The notes beneath the pieces are model-generated. The model was given only the letters and a program-made list of their open reading frames with translations, did no database searches and was not told the DNA's origin. 64,000 nt of DNA from Larus michahellis (lineage: Eukaryota; Chordata; Aves; Charadriiformes; Laridae). The translations under genes were made by a program, and so were the position numbers. Where the stretch lies: the NCBI RefSeq assembly GCF_964199755.1, contig NC_133929.1, positions 3,117,806-3,181,805 on the forward strand. Reading direction: 5' to 3'. How positions within the stretch are numbered: the first letter of the stretch is position 1; every line of letters begins with the position of its first letter. Positions 35,891-61,525 of this stretch are shown here, piece by piece.

Positions 35891-36869
35891 CTGTGCAGTG
35901 CAAGTGAGCTCTGCTTGCACATACAGACCCTGTGTGCATGCACCACACATGTGCCATGGTATGTGCATGTCTGCTCCCCTGCCCTGGTGAAGGACCCCTG
36001 TGGCTCTGCCTGCCACCTTGTGCTGGTGGGGCCAGCCCTCCTGGGCTGGGATGCGGCTCCAGGGTCACCCCCTTGCCCAGCTTGTTTGCAGACAAACCTC
36101 CAAAATGGGGACAGTGAGGGGGAAATGCTTCTGGAGCTTGAAATACTTTTTTTTTGGGGGGGGGGGGGCGGTGGAATCCTGGAGGGGGTAGCCACTGAGT
36201 GTAGGAAGGCTTGCACTGAGGGACTTGTGTCTGCAAGATGTCTCAGAAGCTGTGGATGCTCATCCCATCCTTGGGCAGGAGGAGACTAGCCAGGGTCAAT
36301 CAAGAAAGCATCACAGACAATACCCAATGCATACACATATGTAGTTGGGCTGCGGGATCCCACTCTCCTTCCCTGGGGAGCGCACCCCAAACAGGCCAGT
36401 AAAACACTCGCACTTAGATAATTTAAGTCTGTGATGGACTCAGGGACACCTTATCTAGCCGCTTGAGAATCCTGGCCCGTTGTGGAAGATCAAAGCACAG
36501 TGAGAAAGCTATGCCTGTTTGAACCCTTGAAATACCAACAAGAACAGGGAGTCTGCACGCGCTCTTGCTCACAAGGACTCTCTCGCTGCCAAAGACTCTT
36601 GCTAACAAGGACTCTCTCACTCTGCAGTGCCTACGTCCCCTGCTTGCATGCCTCTACCCAGGTGTTGCTTCGGAGGTCTGTGATGTATCGAGACTAAACT
36701 TGTTCTTTGCCTCTCATCTGTGGTTTTGCGGTTGTTCCTGCATCCTGCCTGCATCGGCTCACACAGCATGGAAGCTGGTCATCCCCATCCCATGTCCTTT
36801 GGGGCAAGTCTGGGCATAACCTCTCCAGGGGAGGCTCCTGCACCCCCCCAACAGTCTCTCTTGCCACAG
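35891..36869. other. Unclassified sequence between CR1 cluster and last talin exons
   Basis: This segment includes a poly-T/poly-G run (about 36147-36170) and, at about 36290-36770, moderately AT-rich sequence with an internal repeat (CTTGCTCACAAGGACTCTCTC and CTTGCTAACAAGGACTCTCTC). It resembles a degraded LTR or other repeat that I cannot name. Confidence 0.4.
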
Positions 36870-37036
36870 GCACGCATGGTCACTGCTGCCAACAACAATC
36901 TGTGTGAAGCCGCCAGTGCAGGGCCATGCCAGTGAGGAGAAGCTCATCTTGTCAGACAAGCAGGTGGTTGCCTTCACAGCACAGCCTGCAAGGTGAAGGC
37001 TGACCACAACTTGGAAGCCATGAAGTGGACCTCCAG
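36870..37036 (+). pseudogene. TLN1: TLN1 relic exon (R13) with two frameshifts
   Basis: It reads ARMVTAANNNLCEAASAG. A +1 insertion then produces a TGA, and a deletion of about 10 bases later returns to frame for CKVKADHNLEAMK. The splice sites are intact. Confidence 0.9.
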
Positions 37037-37757
37037 GTGAGTCCCAGGCTGCCCTCCAGCCCCAGCTGCCTCCTCCCAGCTGCTTAAGAGGCGGGTGGGA
37101 GTGGGGTGAGGGCATGTGAGACTTCAGGATGGGGCCCTCCATAGCAGAGGTGTCTCCCCAAGGCTCATGCTCCCTGTCTGTGTATATCAGTGGGGAACTT
37201 GTTGAGGTGCAGGCTCCAGGTAGCTTGGACTTTACTGCTGCTGGGTGTACGTGTGATGCTGGGCTGCTGAGCCCAGGGGCATTCAGCACTGATGAAATGG
37301 CATGGACATGCCTGAAATGTGCACACTGGATCCCTGTCATTTGAAAGGTTAATGTTTGGGGGGCATGTTTTGTAGCACTCTTAATCCTCAGAGGCCATGG
37401 CACACAAGAGGTTAATGCTCACATGGTGGGGGGGTTAACATGGGGTCCTAGCGCTGGTCCCTCAGGGCAAAGGGCTGGGGAGGGTCAGCCAGCGGGGCTG
37501 CCCCCCAGTCCCTGCCCCACAGCTCAGATGGGAGCCAGAACCTGGGACCAGCGGTGCCTGAAATGATCATGAGTGGGTGGTAGTAGTGCAACAGCAAGCC
37601 ATGTAAAGGAATCCCTGCCTGCAGCACTCAGCTTGCCTGGCCACCTCTCCTGCCTGCCAGCCTGGCCTGGGGCAGGGGTTCCTTCACACTCCCCCAAGCA
37701 GCAGTTGTGCCCTGGGGCTGGGACTTACACTGCCACTCCCCCTCTTCCCTGCTGCAG

Positions 37758-37883
37758 ACTGCTGGCAATGCGGTGAAGAGAGCGTCGGACAATCTGGTGA
37801 AGGCAGCACAGAAGGCAGCTGCCTTCCAGGACCATGATGAGATGGTGGTGGTGAAGGAGAAGATGGTCTGGAGAATTGCACAG
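37758..37883 (+). pseudogene. TLN1: TLN1 relic exon (R13 end)
   Basis: It reads AGNAVKRASDNLVKAAQKAA through VVVKEKMVWRIAQ. It is open with good splice sites. Confidence 0.92.
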
Positions 37884-38533
37884 GTGAGGAGTGGGGCTGC
37901 TCTCATGGAGCAGGGGTGGCTCTGGCTACCACCGCAGCCTGTGTGCGCCCATCTCAGGAGCATGTCCTACCACCCACCGGCACAGGGCACATCTCTGGAG
38001 CCTCAAAAAAATGGTACAGGTGCACCCATCCCACCCAGTGCCAATTAAATACCATGGCTTCATCCCTGTCCTGCTACGTGTAGCAGCAGGCACAGCCAGT
38101 GACCATGCATGGTCCCAGGAGTGTAACACCCTGGCTTCTCATGGTGTAGTGCCTGTACCGTCCTAGTGTCCAGGACATGTGTGAAGGGCAGAGTATTTGG
38201 TAAGGGGTGAGAGCTGCCTGGTATGGGCTGCCACAGGTCTGAGCACTGCCTCCTGGCCATGGGCTTGCAGCTGAAACCCTCTGCAGGGTGTGTGGGGCTG
38301 AGCCCCGGGAGCTCTGCTGCTCCTCATTATCTCCAGAGGACCACAGTCCCACTGTAGGGACAGTAGCCCTCGTGCCTGGGGCCACACCAGCCTAGGGAGG
38401 CTGTGGTTGTGATGGGGGGGAAGCAGCAGCTGGAAAGCCTAGCTTGGGGCTCAGCATTGCCATGGTGGAGGCTCTGGCCATTCCCAGCGGAGGCAGTTGT
38501 GACCCTGGGGTGTTTGCTGTGCTCTCCCTGCAG

Positions 38534-38638
38534 ATCATTGCTGCCCAGGAGGAAATATTGCGCAAGGAGTGGGAGCTGGAGGAGGCGCAGAAGAAGCTGG
38601 CCATGATCTGGCAACAGCAGTACAAGTTCCTGCCCTGA
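38534..38638 (+). pseudogene. TLN1: TLN1 relic last exon (dimerisation helix)
   Basis: It reads IIAAQEEILRKEWELEEAQ through QQYKFLP, then TGA. The normal protein continues about seven residues, and the codon after the Pro appears to be a Ser codon changed to TGA. Confidence 0.92.
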
Positions 38639-39404
38639 GAGCTGTGGAATGAAGAGCAGAACTGAGCCTCACACCCTCCCACTGCTCACCACACAGACTG
38701 CCACCTGCCTGCTCCTATTTAAGACAATCTGAAGGGCTGCCTGGGCTGGACCAGAGCTCTGCCTGCACCCAGAGTGCTGGGACTAACCCAGCCCCTGCTC
38801 ACTGCACCAGCAACTCCGCTTTGCTGCCCAGCCCACCTTCCCACATGTGCCCAGGGTACAGCCAGAGTGCCTGGAGGGGCCTGGCTGGGGTGGGAGCCAG
38901 GGCTGCACCCACTCAGGGCTCACCCACCAGCCCCAGGGTGGGGGGCCGGAGAGCTCCCCAGTGCAGGGGGTGTTTCTGTGTACCTTCCTCATTCCTACTT
39001 GTGCTCCTTTCTTCTCTCTCCTTTGTGCAGGAGGGGAGAGGCGGGCAGCTTGCCCTCTCTGTGCTATGGGGTGCAGGGAGCAGTGTGGTCCCTCACTGAA
39101 CTCTTGCATGGAGCCGCCTTTCAATTCCAGATGAATCTCCCTCCTTCTCTTTCTCTTTCTCCCCAGCTTCCCTGGGAAGCACCAAGCCCCCCTCCCGTGA
39201 GCATCTTCTTCAGCCTGGGCCCCTCCTGGAAGGGCTGGTGCACTGCCTCTACTCGGAGTGGGGCAATGTGAGCCCCTGGAGTTGCTCTTTGCTTTCCCAC
39301 TGGGCCTTCCCCCCTCGTGGCCCCAGCCAGCTCTACTCTCTTCCTCCTTCCCAAGTGCCTGCATCATTTTCCAAGATCTGCAGTATTTTTGTAACTTTTC
39401 CATT

Positions 39405-40397
39405 TCACGGAATCACGGAATCACGGAATCTTCAGAGTTGGAAGGGACCTCTAGAGATCATCTAGTCCATCTCCCCTGCTAGAGCAGGATTGCCTAAAGC
39501 ACATCCCTCAGGGCTGCGTCCAGGCGGGTCTTGATAATCTCCAGAGAAGGGGACTCCACACCCTCCCTGGGCAGCCTGTTCCAGTGCTCTGTCACCCTCA
39601 CCGTAAAGAAGTTTTTCCGTGTATTTGAACGGAACTTCCTATGTTCTAGCTTGTGCCCATTGCCCCTTGTCCTGTCACTGGGAACCATTGAAAAGAGCCT
39701 GGCTCCGTCCTCCTTAAACCCACCCTTTAGATACTTGTAAATATTAATCAGGTCCCCCCTCAACCTTCTCTTCTCCAGGCTAAAGAGTCCCAGCTCTTTC
39801 AGCCTTTCCTCATAAGGGAGGTGCTCCAGTCCCATAATCATCTTGGTTGCCCTTCGCTGGACTCGCTCCAGTAGTTCCCTGTCCCTCTTGAACTGGGGAG
39901 CCCAAAACTGGACACAGTACTCCAGTTGTGGCCTCACCAGCGCAGAGTAGAGGGGGAGAATGACCTCCCTCGACCTACCCTACTGTCCACAGTCTTCCCT
40001 ATGCAGCCCAGGATGCCATTGGCCTTCTTGGCGACAAGGGCACACTGCTGGCTCATGGATAATTTGCTGTCTACTAGGACCCCCAGGTCCTTCTCCTCAG
40101 AGCTGCTTCCCAGCATGTCCGCCCCTAACCTATACTGGTGCTTGGCATTCTTCCTTCCCAGGTGCAGGACCTTGCACTTGCTTTTGTTGAACCTCATTAG
40201 GTTCTTCTCTGCCCAGCTCTCCAGCCTGTCCAGGTCACGCTGGATGGCAGCACGGCCCTCTGGAGTGTCGGCCACCCCTCCCAGCTTGGTATCATCAGCA
40301 AACTTGCTGAGGATACACTCTGTCCCCTCATCTAGGTCATTAATGAATATATTGAACAAAATTGGACCAAGTATTGACCCCTGAGGGACACCACTGT
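39405..40397 (-). mobile_element. CR1 LINE fragment 4
   Basis: The minus-strand 3' end begins ACGGAATCACGGAATCTTCAGAG, with triplicated tail units. Two reverse-transcriptase frames (40359-39934 with FADDTKLGG, and 39937-39494) are separated by a frameshift. It is 5'-truncated at 40397. Confidence 0.9.
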
Positions 40398-40521
40398 CTC
40401 AAGTATCAAGCCTGAAGCTTTCAACATTAAGCTTCCCCTATTAAACATTGGAGGAAACCAGATTCCCCCTGAGGCTCTGGGCTGGGAGATGCTGATATCT
40501 CCTTGGAAAGATGCGTTTATC

Positions 40522-40527
40522 AATAAA
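40522..40527 (+). promoter_or_regulatory. AATAAA polyadenylation signal (talin relic)
   Basis: This canonical hexamer is followed by a T/G-rich stretch. It is the first good signal downstream of the talin stop once the CR1 is discounted. Confidence 0.55.
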
Positions 40528-40545
40528 ATCTGATTGTCCTGCTTT

Positions 40546-43009
40546 CTCAGTGCCTGGCTATCAATGGGACCCCCAAGGAGAAAGGGGGAGCTGGTGGGCA
40601 GGGGGGCCGTGGGCAGGGGGGCCATGGGCACCTGCCCTCCTGCTGGGGGGGCGGGAGGTGGGGCGGGAATTTTGTTGCTGGGGGATTTGGGCCTCAGTGG
40701 GGACCAGACAGGCTCCTGGCCATAGTCCTGCCACCAGCTGAAAATATCCCCGGGTAGGGTGCAGGTGGGGGCCCCCCTGGTCACCAGCAGCCCACTATTG
40801 GGAAGTGGCAGCGCTTGGCATGCAGCAGGGCTGGGAATGTGGCTGGAGCCAGATGCTGGCACTGAGCTCATGCCCCAAAATAGCCCCTGAGCATGTCCCC
40901 ACCTGTTTCCACCCTGTCACTCAGCAAGGGTTTGGGGGGCACAAGAAGTGGCGGGGCAGGCAGGGATGCTGAGATGCTGTGGGGTGGAGCAGGGACATGG
41001 CTAGGCTGGCATGTGTCCCCCGTCTCTAGGACCTGTCCATGGCAGCATAAGCTACAACCATCATGAGCAGCGAAGGCAGCATCCCACATCACTGCCAGCG
41101 ACCTGCTGTCGCCCCACAGGCACATATCCGGGGGTGCAGAGGAGCTGTCTTCCCTGGAACGCTTGCCCCTGGCTAGGGTCCAGGATGGATTTGTGGCTCT
41201 TGCAGACATCTCAGTCCTCCCAGTTGTCCCCTGACAATCTGTGTTGGCCTGATCTGGCACTAGGCTCTCACCCAGGTACCAACCAGACATGGGGCCCCTC
41301 TGAGCAGCCAGCAAGGACAGTGAGTGGGTGATGCACGGCAGTGGCCCTGGCCTCATCTGGGCAGTCTGGGGCCACGGGAGCTCTGGCACCCCTGGCACGG
41401 GGCTGCAAGCACACACACACACACACACACCCCACCGTGTCCTCCAGGATGGGGTACAGGCAAGGGGTGGTGGCACAAACACCAGGGGAGGGACATGGGG
41501 TGCGATTTGACCCAGTCCCCTAAATCTCCCCTGACAGAGCGAGGTGTTATTTTGGCAGGCAGGTTTGGGCGAGCACACGTGGGGGCTTGAAGCTGAGACG
41601 CTGCATTCATGAGGTACCAACACCTCCGTGGGGACCCAAATCCGGCTGAGCTGGAGGTGGACAGGGAAGCCACAGCCCAACTTCTCAGGGACCAGAGGGA
41701 TGGGGCATGACATTGAGGCATGGGTTGCACATGGGAAGTTCCTGTTAGACAGCAGGACAAGCCTTTCCCCAGGAGGGGTAGTCGGACCTTGGAGTGGGGC
41801 ATGGAGTGGGGAGCCCCATCCTTGGAGATCTTAAGCCAGGGTGGGGCTGGGCATGGGGCAGCAATGGGAGGGATGTGCACCCACACCCCTCTGCATCCCC
41901 TTGTCCTGGAGGCCACCCCAGAGGATGGTTTTGAGGGCAGACCCAGGCACCTGGATGGCCCCAGCTGTGGTGCCGGTCGGGCATGACCCTGATGCCTGGA
42001 GCAAAGGGGAGTGGGCAGCAAGGGGGAACTGCTCCTTCAGGGGGGACATTTGAAGGCTGAAGCCCTGCCTTGCCCTTCCTAGCTGCTTACACCATGCGCA
42101 TCATCATCTTTCCCCTGAGTGCTGAGCCCATGAAGTTGCTCTGGGCTGAAGCATCTCACAGAAAGCCATCCATCCTTGCCCAGGAATGAGGGGAGATGCA
42201 TCTTCCCCCTCCCCTCAGAAGCCACATGCTGGCAGTTACTGACTCTCCTTGTCCAAATATGTGCCTAATTCATCAGTATTAATAGCTGTTCTCCAGAGTC
42301 CAGCAGTGGCTCTTCTGCTGCTTTCTCCATAGTGCCAGCAGCCTCGGATGCTCCCGTCCCTCCTATGCCCCCCTGCAACCCAGGGCTGAGGGCTCCTAGA
42401 AAGCCACTTGCTCCAGCTCTCAAAAACTTTTTGCTCCTCTCTGCTTGGAGCACTGGTGCCAAAAAGTTGTGTCAGGCAAGGGCTGGATGCAGTCCTGGGG
42501 CAATGGGCTGGGGGAGCCCGCGCACCCCTCCTGTCCCCATCCCAGCCTCCCCACATACTGCATGGCTCCTGCAACCCCTCTGCCAGCTCCTTCCAGTCCC
42601 CTCCCCAGTCCAGAGCCCTCCCTGCAGCTGGGAATGCACCAGAAGCATTTACAAGTGTTATTAAAGTGTGTGTTATTTTTGGAGGACCTGGGATCTGAAA
42701 GGTTTGCAATTTTTTTTGCCTGTGGAATACAGTTTATTTAGAGCAGAAAGACAGAGAAAGGTAGTGGGCAGCCCACGTACCCTGTGTCGCCCTGAAATGT
42801 CACCCTATGGGCTGTGCACGGGCCAGGTGTCCCTGTGGGTGCCAGGGACAGTGGCACCAAGGTGCAAGGCAGTGGGGAGATGGGTGCCAGGGAGCCTGTG
42901 CAGAGCCGAAGCTCTCCTGTCCTGCCATGACGCAGGAGCTGGACAGGGAGGCTAGAGGCTCAGCTCGCTTCTCTCCCGGAGGATTTTCCCCATGTGGCCA
43001 GCCCACAGT
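40546..43009. other. Intergenic region TLN1 relic to TPM2
   Basis: GC-rich sequence with a (CA)n run at 41410-41431. No conserved exon is seen. An ATTAAA at 42660-42665 followed by GTGTGTGTT could be a cryptic poly(A) site. Confidence 0.5.
41410..41431. repeat. (CA)n microsatellite
   Basis: This is a perfect run of 22 bp. Confidence 0.93.
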
Positions 43010-43795
43010 GTCCTCAAGTGCAATCACAGCCTGTGGGTGTCCGCGAGTGCAGTCAGCCTGTGAGTGTCCCCAAGACTACAGTGCCAGCCCGTGGGTGCCC
43101 CCAATTGCTGTGCCAGCCCCTGAGGGGCCCCCAAGCCAGTGCCAGGAAGCAGGGTCCCCCAGGCTCCAGGGTGCAGTGACAGGGTGTGCCTAAGACAGTG
43201 CCAGCCATGTGGTGTCTTCTAGCACAGGGACAGCTCTGGATGGAGCAGAAGCAGGTCTTAGGCCCTGGGGGTGGACTGCCGGTGGTGTCCCTGGGGCATG
43301 GTAACAGCACACTTCCAGCCCATGGACATCCCAAGTGCAGGGCCAGCCACGGGATGTCCCCCACAGTGGTGAGAGGCAACAGGTTGTCCCCCTAGCCCAG
43401 TGCCATCAGGGTGTCCCTGGGGAAGTACCACCAGAAATGCCCCTACTGAAGTACTCCGGGGTGTCCCTGGCACAGTGCCACCGGGATGTTCCTAGTGCAA
43501 TATCCCCAGTGTCCCTAGTGCAATACCCCCAGGGTGTCCCCAGTCCAGTGCCCCCAGGGTACCCCTAGTGCAGTGATCCGGGGTGTCCCTAGCACAGTGT
43601 CACCAGTGTGCCCCTAGTGCAGTGTCCTGGGGTGTCCCTAGTGCAGTGCTCTGGAGTGTCCCTCACCCAGTGCCACCGGGATGTCCCTAGCACAGCAGTG
43701 TCCCTAGCACAGTGTCCTCGGGATATCCCTAGTGCAGTGCCCCTAGGTGTCCCTAGTGCATTGCCCTGGGGTGTCCCTCGTCCGGTGGTCCCCGT
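43010..43795. repeat. Degenerate minisatellite upstream of TPM2
   Basis: Repeats of roughly 24-30 bp are built on GTGTCCCTAGTGCAGTGCC(C)CCGGG. They are clearest from 43395 to 43790 and weaker from 43010. Confidence 0.85.
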
Positions 43796-43884
43796 GGGTG
43801 CCCGGTGCCGGGGCTGCAGGGGTGCCCGCCGGGGGTGCCGCCCTCCCGTCCCGCTCGGCGCGACGGGGCCGGTGGCGAGCCTGT

Positions 43885-58185
<14,301 letters not shown>

Positions 58186-59577
58186 GCTGCCCTGGGGAGC
58201 CCCCGTCCCTCTTCCCTACCCCACACGTACACCCCACTGTCACACTCAGGATGTCATCAGCTGAACTGCATCTTGGCTAAATCCACACACACATTGAGAA
58301 GAGAAGCCCTGCAGCCTTACACCGTGGCTCAGGGATGTCTTGTCTGTGTACAGCCTGACTAGCTCTGTCCTGTCTTCGTGTCCAAATATTATAACAGTTT
58401 GACAATATGGATGGGTGTGCTTGGTCCTTGTGGGAAGCACAGGCACTGGGAGATGGTGGGGGGGGTCTTTTGCCCAGTTCACACAAGGAGGCTCTGCAGG
58501 GTCTTGGGTCCAGGGTGGGTATGGCCAGAATAAGGATGTCCTCCATGGCTGTGGGGGGCTGGGAATGATAATGGATATGGTTTGGGCTGCATTCCCAGAT
58601 CTCTGTCATCTCCTTGGGATGCACAGAAAACCTCCAAGTCTCAAGCTCAGTCCAAACTGACCATCCTCTTCAAATGCACAGTGATATGTCACAGACGTGT
58701 CCCTTTCCACAGCCGGCATGTTACCTGCCTGGCACTTGGGGAAGCCACAAGGTCTTTGATCTCTTCATGGAGTCTGCTTCGTGATTCATGTTCATGATGC
58801 CCTCTGAGCATGCACACAAGCGTGTGACCATGCATGCACACACTATTACTTACCGGGGTCTTCTCCAGGTCTGTGGTTAGCTGCTTACCCCATGTACTAG
58901 TTGAATTTTCTATTACCAGTCACTGAACGTCTGCCTGAGGGACAGCTGTATAAATGAGCAAATATTAATGGAGTAGGCAACCAATTTCCAAAGCATTTGG
59001 GAAGTTTTCTCCTGGCTTGCTGTGTTTTCTCCAACACAAAGAGAAGAATGGCAGGATGTGTCTCATCACCGTCACCAAAAAAGGCTGGATTTCCTGGAGA
59101 TGCCCAAAGTCATGCTCTACTCCTGCCCTCTGCTTCAGGCCCCTCCATGATGTGCACCAAGCCCTGTTATCCTACACTACCTGGTGAATAGCCGTCTAAA
59201 AGCACAGCCTTATGCTGCCAGGAAACATAATTCATGCTGATCCCTTGCTGAGCCAGGCCATCGCCCCAGTGAGCGGCCAGCAGAGATAGCTTTTGTTATC
59301 TGCTTTCCTTTATTTGCTGCACCTCTCAGCTCAGAAAAGGAGGGTGGTGAGATTGTATCTCTTTCCTGCCCAGGTGCTGCTGGCCTCCTGCCCTCCCCCT
59401 GGCCCAGCACCTCTGGTTTGTGGCTCCAAGACCTTCTCCTACAGGGAAAAGGGTTCCCCTCACACAGGGTATTCATTTTCTGGTTGTCCTCCTGGGGTGC
59501 AGGACTTGCTGTGAGCTGCAGCCTCCCTCCCTGGGACGTGCTGGAGGGGAAGGCTGGTGCACAGTTGTCCTGGCCAT
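58186..59577. other. 3' UTR of exon 9d transcripts and flank
   Basis: No exon is seen, and I find no AATAAA on the + strand before the CR1 at 59578. The end of the 9d transcript is therefore unassigned. Confidence 0.45.
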
Positions 59578-61525
59578 CACAGAATCACAGAATGGTAGGG
59601 GTTGGAAGGGACCTCTGGAGATCATCTAGACCAACCCCCCTGCCAAAGCAGGGTCACCCAGAGCAGGTTGCACAGGAACGCGTCCAGGCGGGTTTTGAAT
59701 GTCTCCAGAGACAGAGACTCCACCACCTCCCTGGGCAGCCTGTGCCAGGGCTCTGCCACCCTCAAAGTAAAGAAGTTCCTCCTCATGTTGGGATGGAACT
59801 TCCTATGCTCAAGTTTGTGCCCGTTACCCCTTGTCCTGTTGCCGGGCACCACTGAGAAGAGCCTGGCCCCATCCTCCTGACACCCACCCTTTCAGTATTT
59901 ATGAGCGTTGATAAGGTCCCCCCTCAGCTGTCTTTTTTCCAGACTGAAGAGACCCAAGTCCCTCAGCCTTTCTTCATAAGAGAGGTGTTCCAGTCCCCTC
60001 AGCATCTTGGTAGCCCTTTGCCGTCCCCTCTCCAGCAGATCCCTGTCCCTGTTGAACCGGGGAGCCCAGAACTGGACACGGTACCCCAGATGCGGCCTCA
60101 CCAAGGCAGAGTGAGGGGGAGGATGACCTCCCTCCACCTGCTGGCCACACTCTTCTTGATGCACCCCAGGATGCCATTGGCCTTCTTGGCCACGAGGGCA
60201 CATTGCTGGCTCATGGTCATCCTGTTGTCCACCAGGACTCCCAGGTCTCTTTCCACCGAGCTGCTCTCCAGCAGGTCAGCCCCCAACCTGTCCTGGTGCA
60301 GGGGGTTATTCCTCCCCAGGTGCAGCACCCTACGCTTGCCCTTGTTGAATTTCAGAAGGTTCCTCTCTGCCCAACTCTCCAGCCTGTCCAGGTCTCTCCG
60401 TATGGCGGCACAGCCTTCTGCTGTGTCAGCCACCCCTCCCAGCTTTGTGTCATCAGCAAACTTGCTGAGGGTGCCCTCTATCCCCTCATCCAAGTCATTG
60501 ATGAGTATATTGAAGAGGACGGGGCCCAGTACTGACCCCTGGGGGACACCACTCGTCACTGACCTCCAACTAGACTCTGTGCCCCTAATCACGACCCTCT
60601 GAGCTCTGTCTTTCAGCCAGTTATCTATCCACCTTACTGTCCATTCATCAAGCCCACTCTTCCTAAGCTTCCCTATGAGGATGCTGTGGGAGACCGTGTC
60701 GAACGCCTTGCTTAAGTCAAGGTAGACCACATCCACTGCCCTCCCCTCATCTCTCCATCCAGTCATGCCATCATAGAAAGCTATCAGATTGGTCAGACAT
60801 GATTCCCCCTTGGTGAATCCATGTTGACTACTTCCGATAGCTTGCTTTTCCTCCACATGCCTTGAGATGATGCCCAGAACGAGCTGTTCCATCATCTTTC
60901 CAGGGATGGAGGTGAGGCTGACCGGCCTGTCGTTCCCCGGGTCCTCCTTCTTGCCCTTTTTGAAGACTGGAGTGACACCAGCTTTCCTCCAGTCCTCAGG
61001 CACCTCGCCTGTTCTCCAGGACCTTTCAAGGATGGTGGAGAGCGGCCCAGCAATGACTTCTGCCAGCTCCCTCAGCACTCTCGGGTGCATCCCATCGGGA
61101 CCCATGGACTTGTGGATATACAGTTGACTTAATTGATCTCTCACTTGATCCTCCTCAACCAAGGGGAAGTCTTCCTTCGTCCAGACTTTCCCCGTTACTT
61201 TCTCCAAAGTCTGGGACTCCTGAGGGCTGGGCCGAGCAGTAAAGACCGAAGCAAAGAAGGCATTCAGTAACTCCGCCTTCTCCGCATCCTGCGTCGCCAT
61301 GGCTCCTGTCTCATTCAGCAGCGGGCCCACAACTTCTCTAGTTTTCCTTTTGCCTCCAATATACTTGTAGAAGCCCTTCCTGTTGAGCTTGACATCCCTT
61401 GCCAGGTTTAATTCCAAGGAGGCCTTGGCTTTCCTCGTTTCATCCCTGCATACTCTGGTGGCATTCTTGTAATCTTCCCAAGGGGTCAGTCCCTTCTTCC
61501 ACTTGCTGTAAACTTCCTTCTTCGA
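59578..61525 (-). mobile_element. CR1 LINE fragment 5 (copy B of inverted pair)
   Basis: The minus-strand 3' end is at ATCACAGAATCACAGAATGG. The open frame from about 61525 to 60098 is nearly identical to copy A at 30665-32092, including the same frameshift (both end LPW) and the same downstream stop. Upstream of 61525 the two copies are unrelated. Confidence 0.92.

Larger units (their letters stand above)
17585..38638 (+). pseudogene. TLN1: TLN1 (talin-1) unprocessed pseudogene
   Basis: Twenty-two talin exons are recognisable, in order and mostly with splice signals, so this is not a retrocopy. They cover the FERM head (F0-F3), linker and rod bundles R1-R3, then jump to the end of R13 and the C-terminal dimerisation helix. 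Normal talin links integrin tails to actin and has about 2,540 residues; here roughly 1,500 codons of the rod are gone (29003 to 36870). Disabling changes include several nonsense codons, frameshifting indels in at least five exons, GT donors changed at 17715, 20512 and 22992, lost acceptors at 22844, 28178 and 28836, and CR1 insertions. Residues unique to talin-1 (for example FDKAC and KSKDHFGLEGDEE) favour TLN1 over TLN2. TPM2 follows in the same orientation, as in human. Confidence 0.92.
38639..40545 (+). other. Former TLN1 3' UTR with CR1 insertion
   Basis: The sequence after the talin stop is interrupted by a CR1 (39405-40397). It ends with a well-formed CAATAAAATCTGATTGTCC at 40521-40539, the likely ancestral talin poly(A) site. 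Confidence 0.6.

Noticed and set aside
17585-38638. Talin-2 as the identity of the relic
   Set aside because: Head-domain residues such as FDKAC, QCQIQFGPHNEQ and KSKDHFGLEGDEE follow talin-1, and the neighbour TPM2 agrees. Some rod residues resemble talin-2, but too few to change the call.
17585-38638. Processed (retrotransposed) talin pseudogene
   Set aside because: Introns with matching acceptor and donor sites separate the exons, so it is an unprocessed gene relic.
40546-43009. A hidden gene between the talin relic and TPM2
   Set aside because: Open frames on both strands lack splice-consistent continuation or any recognisable domain.
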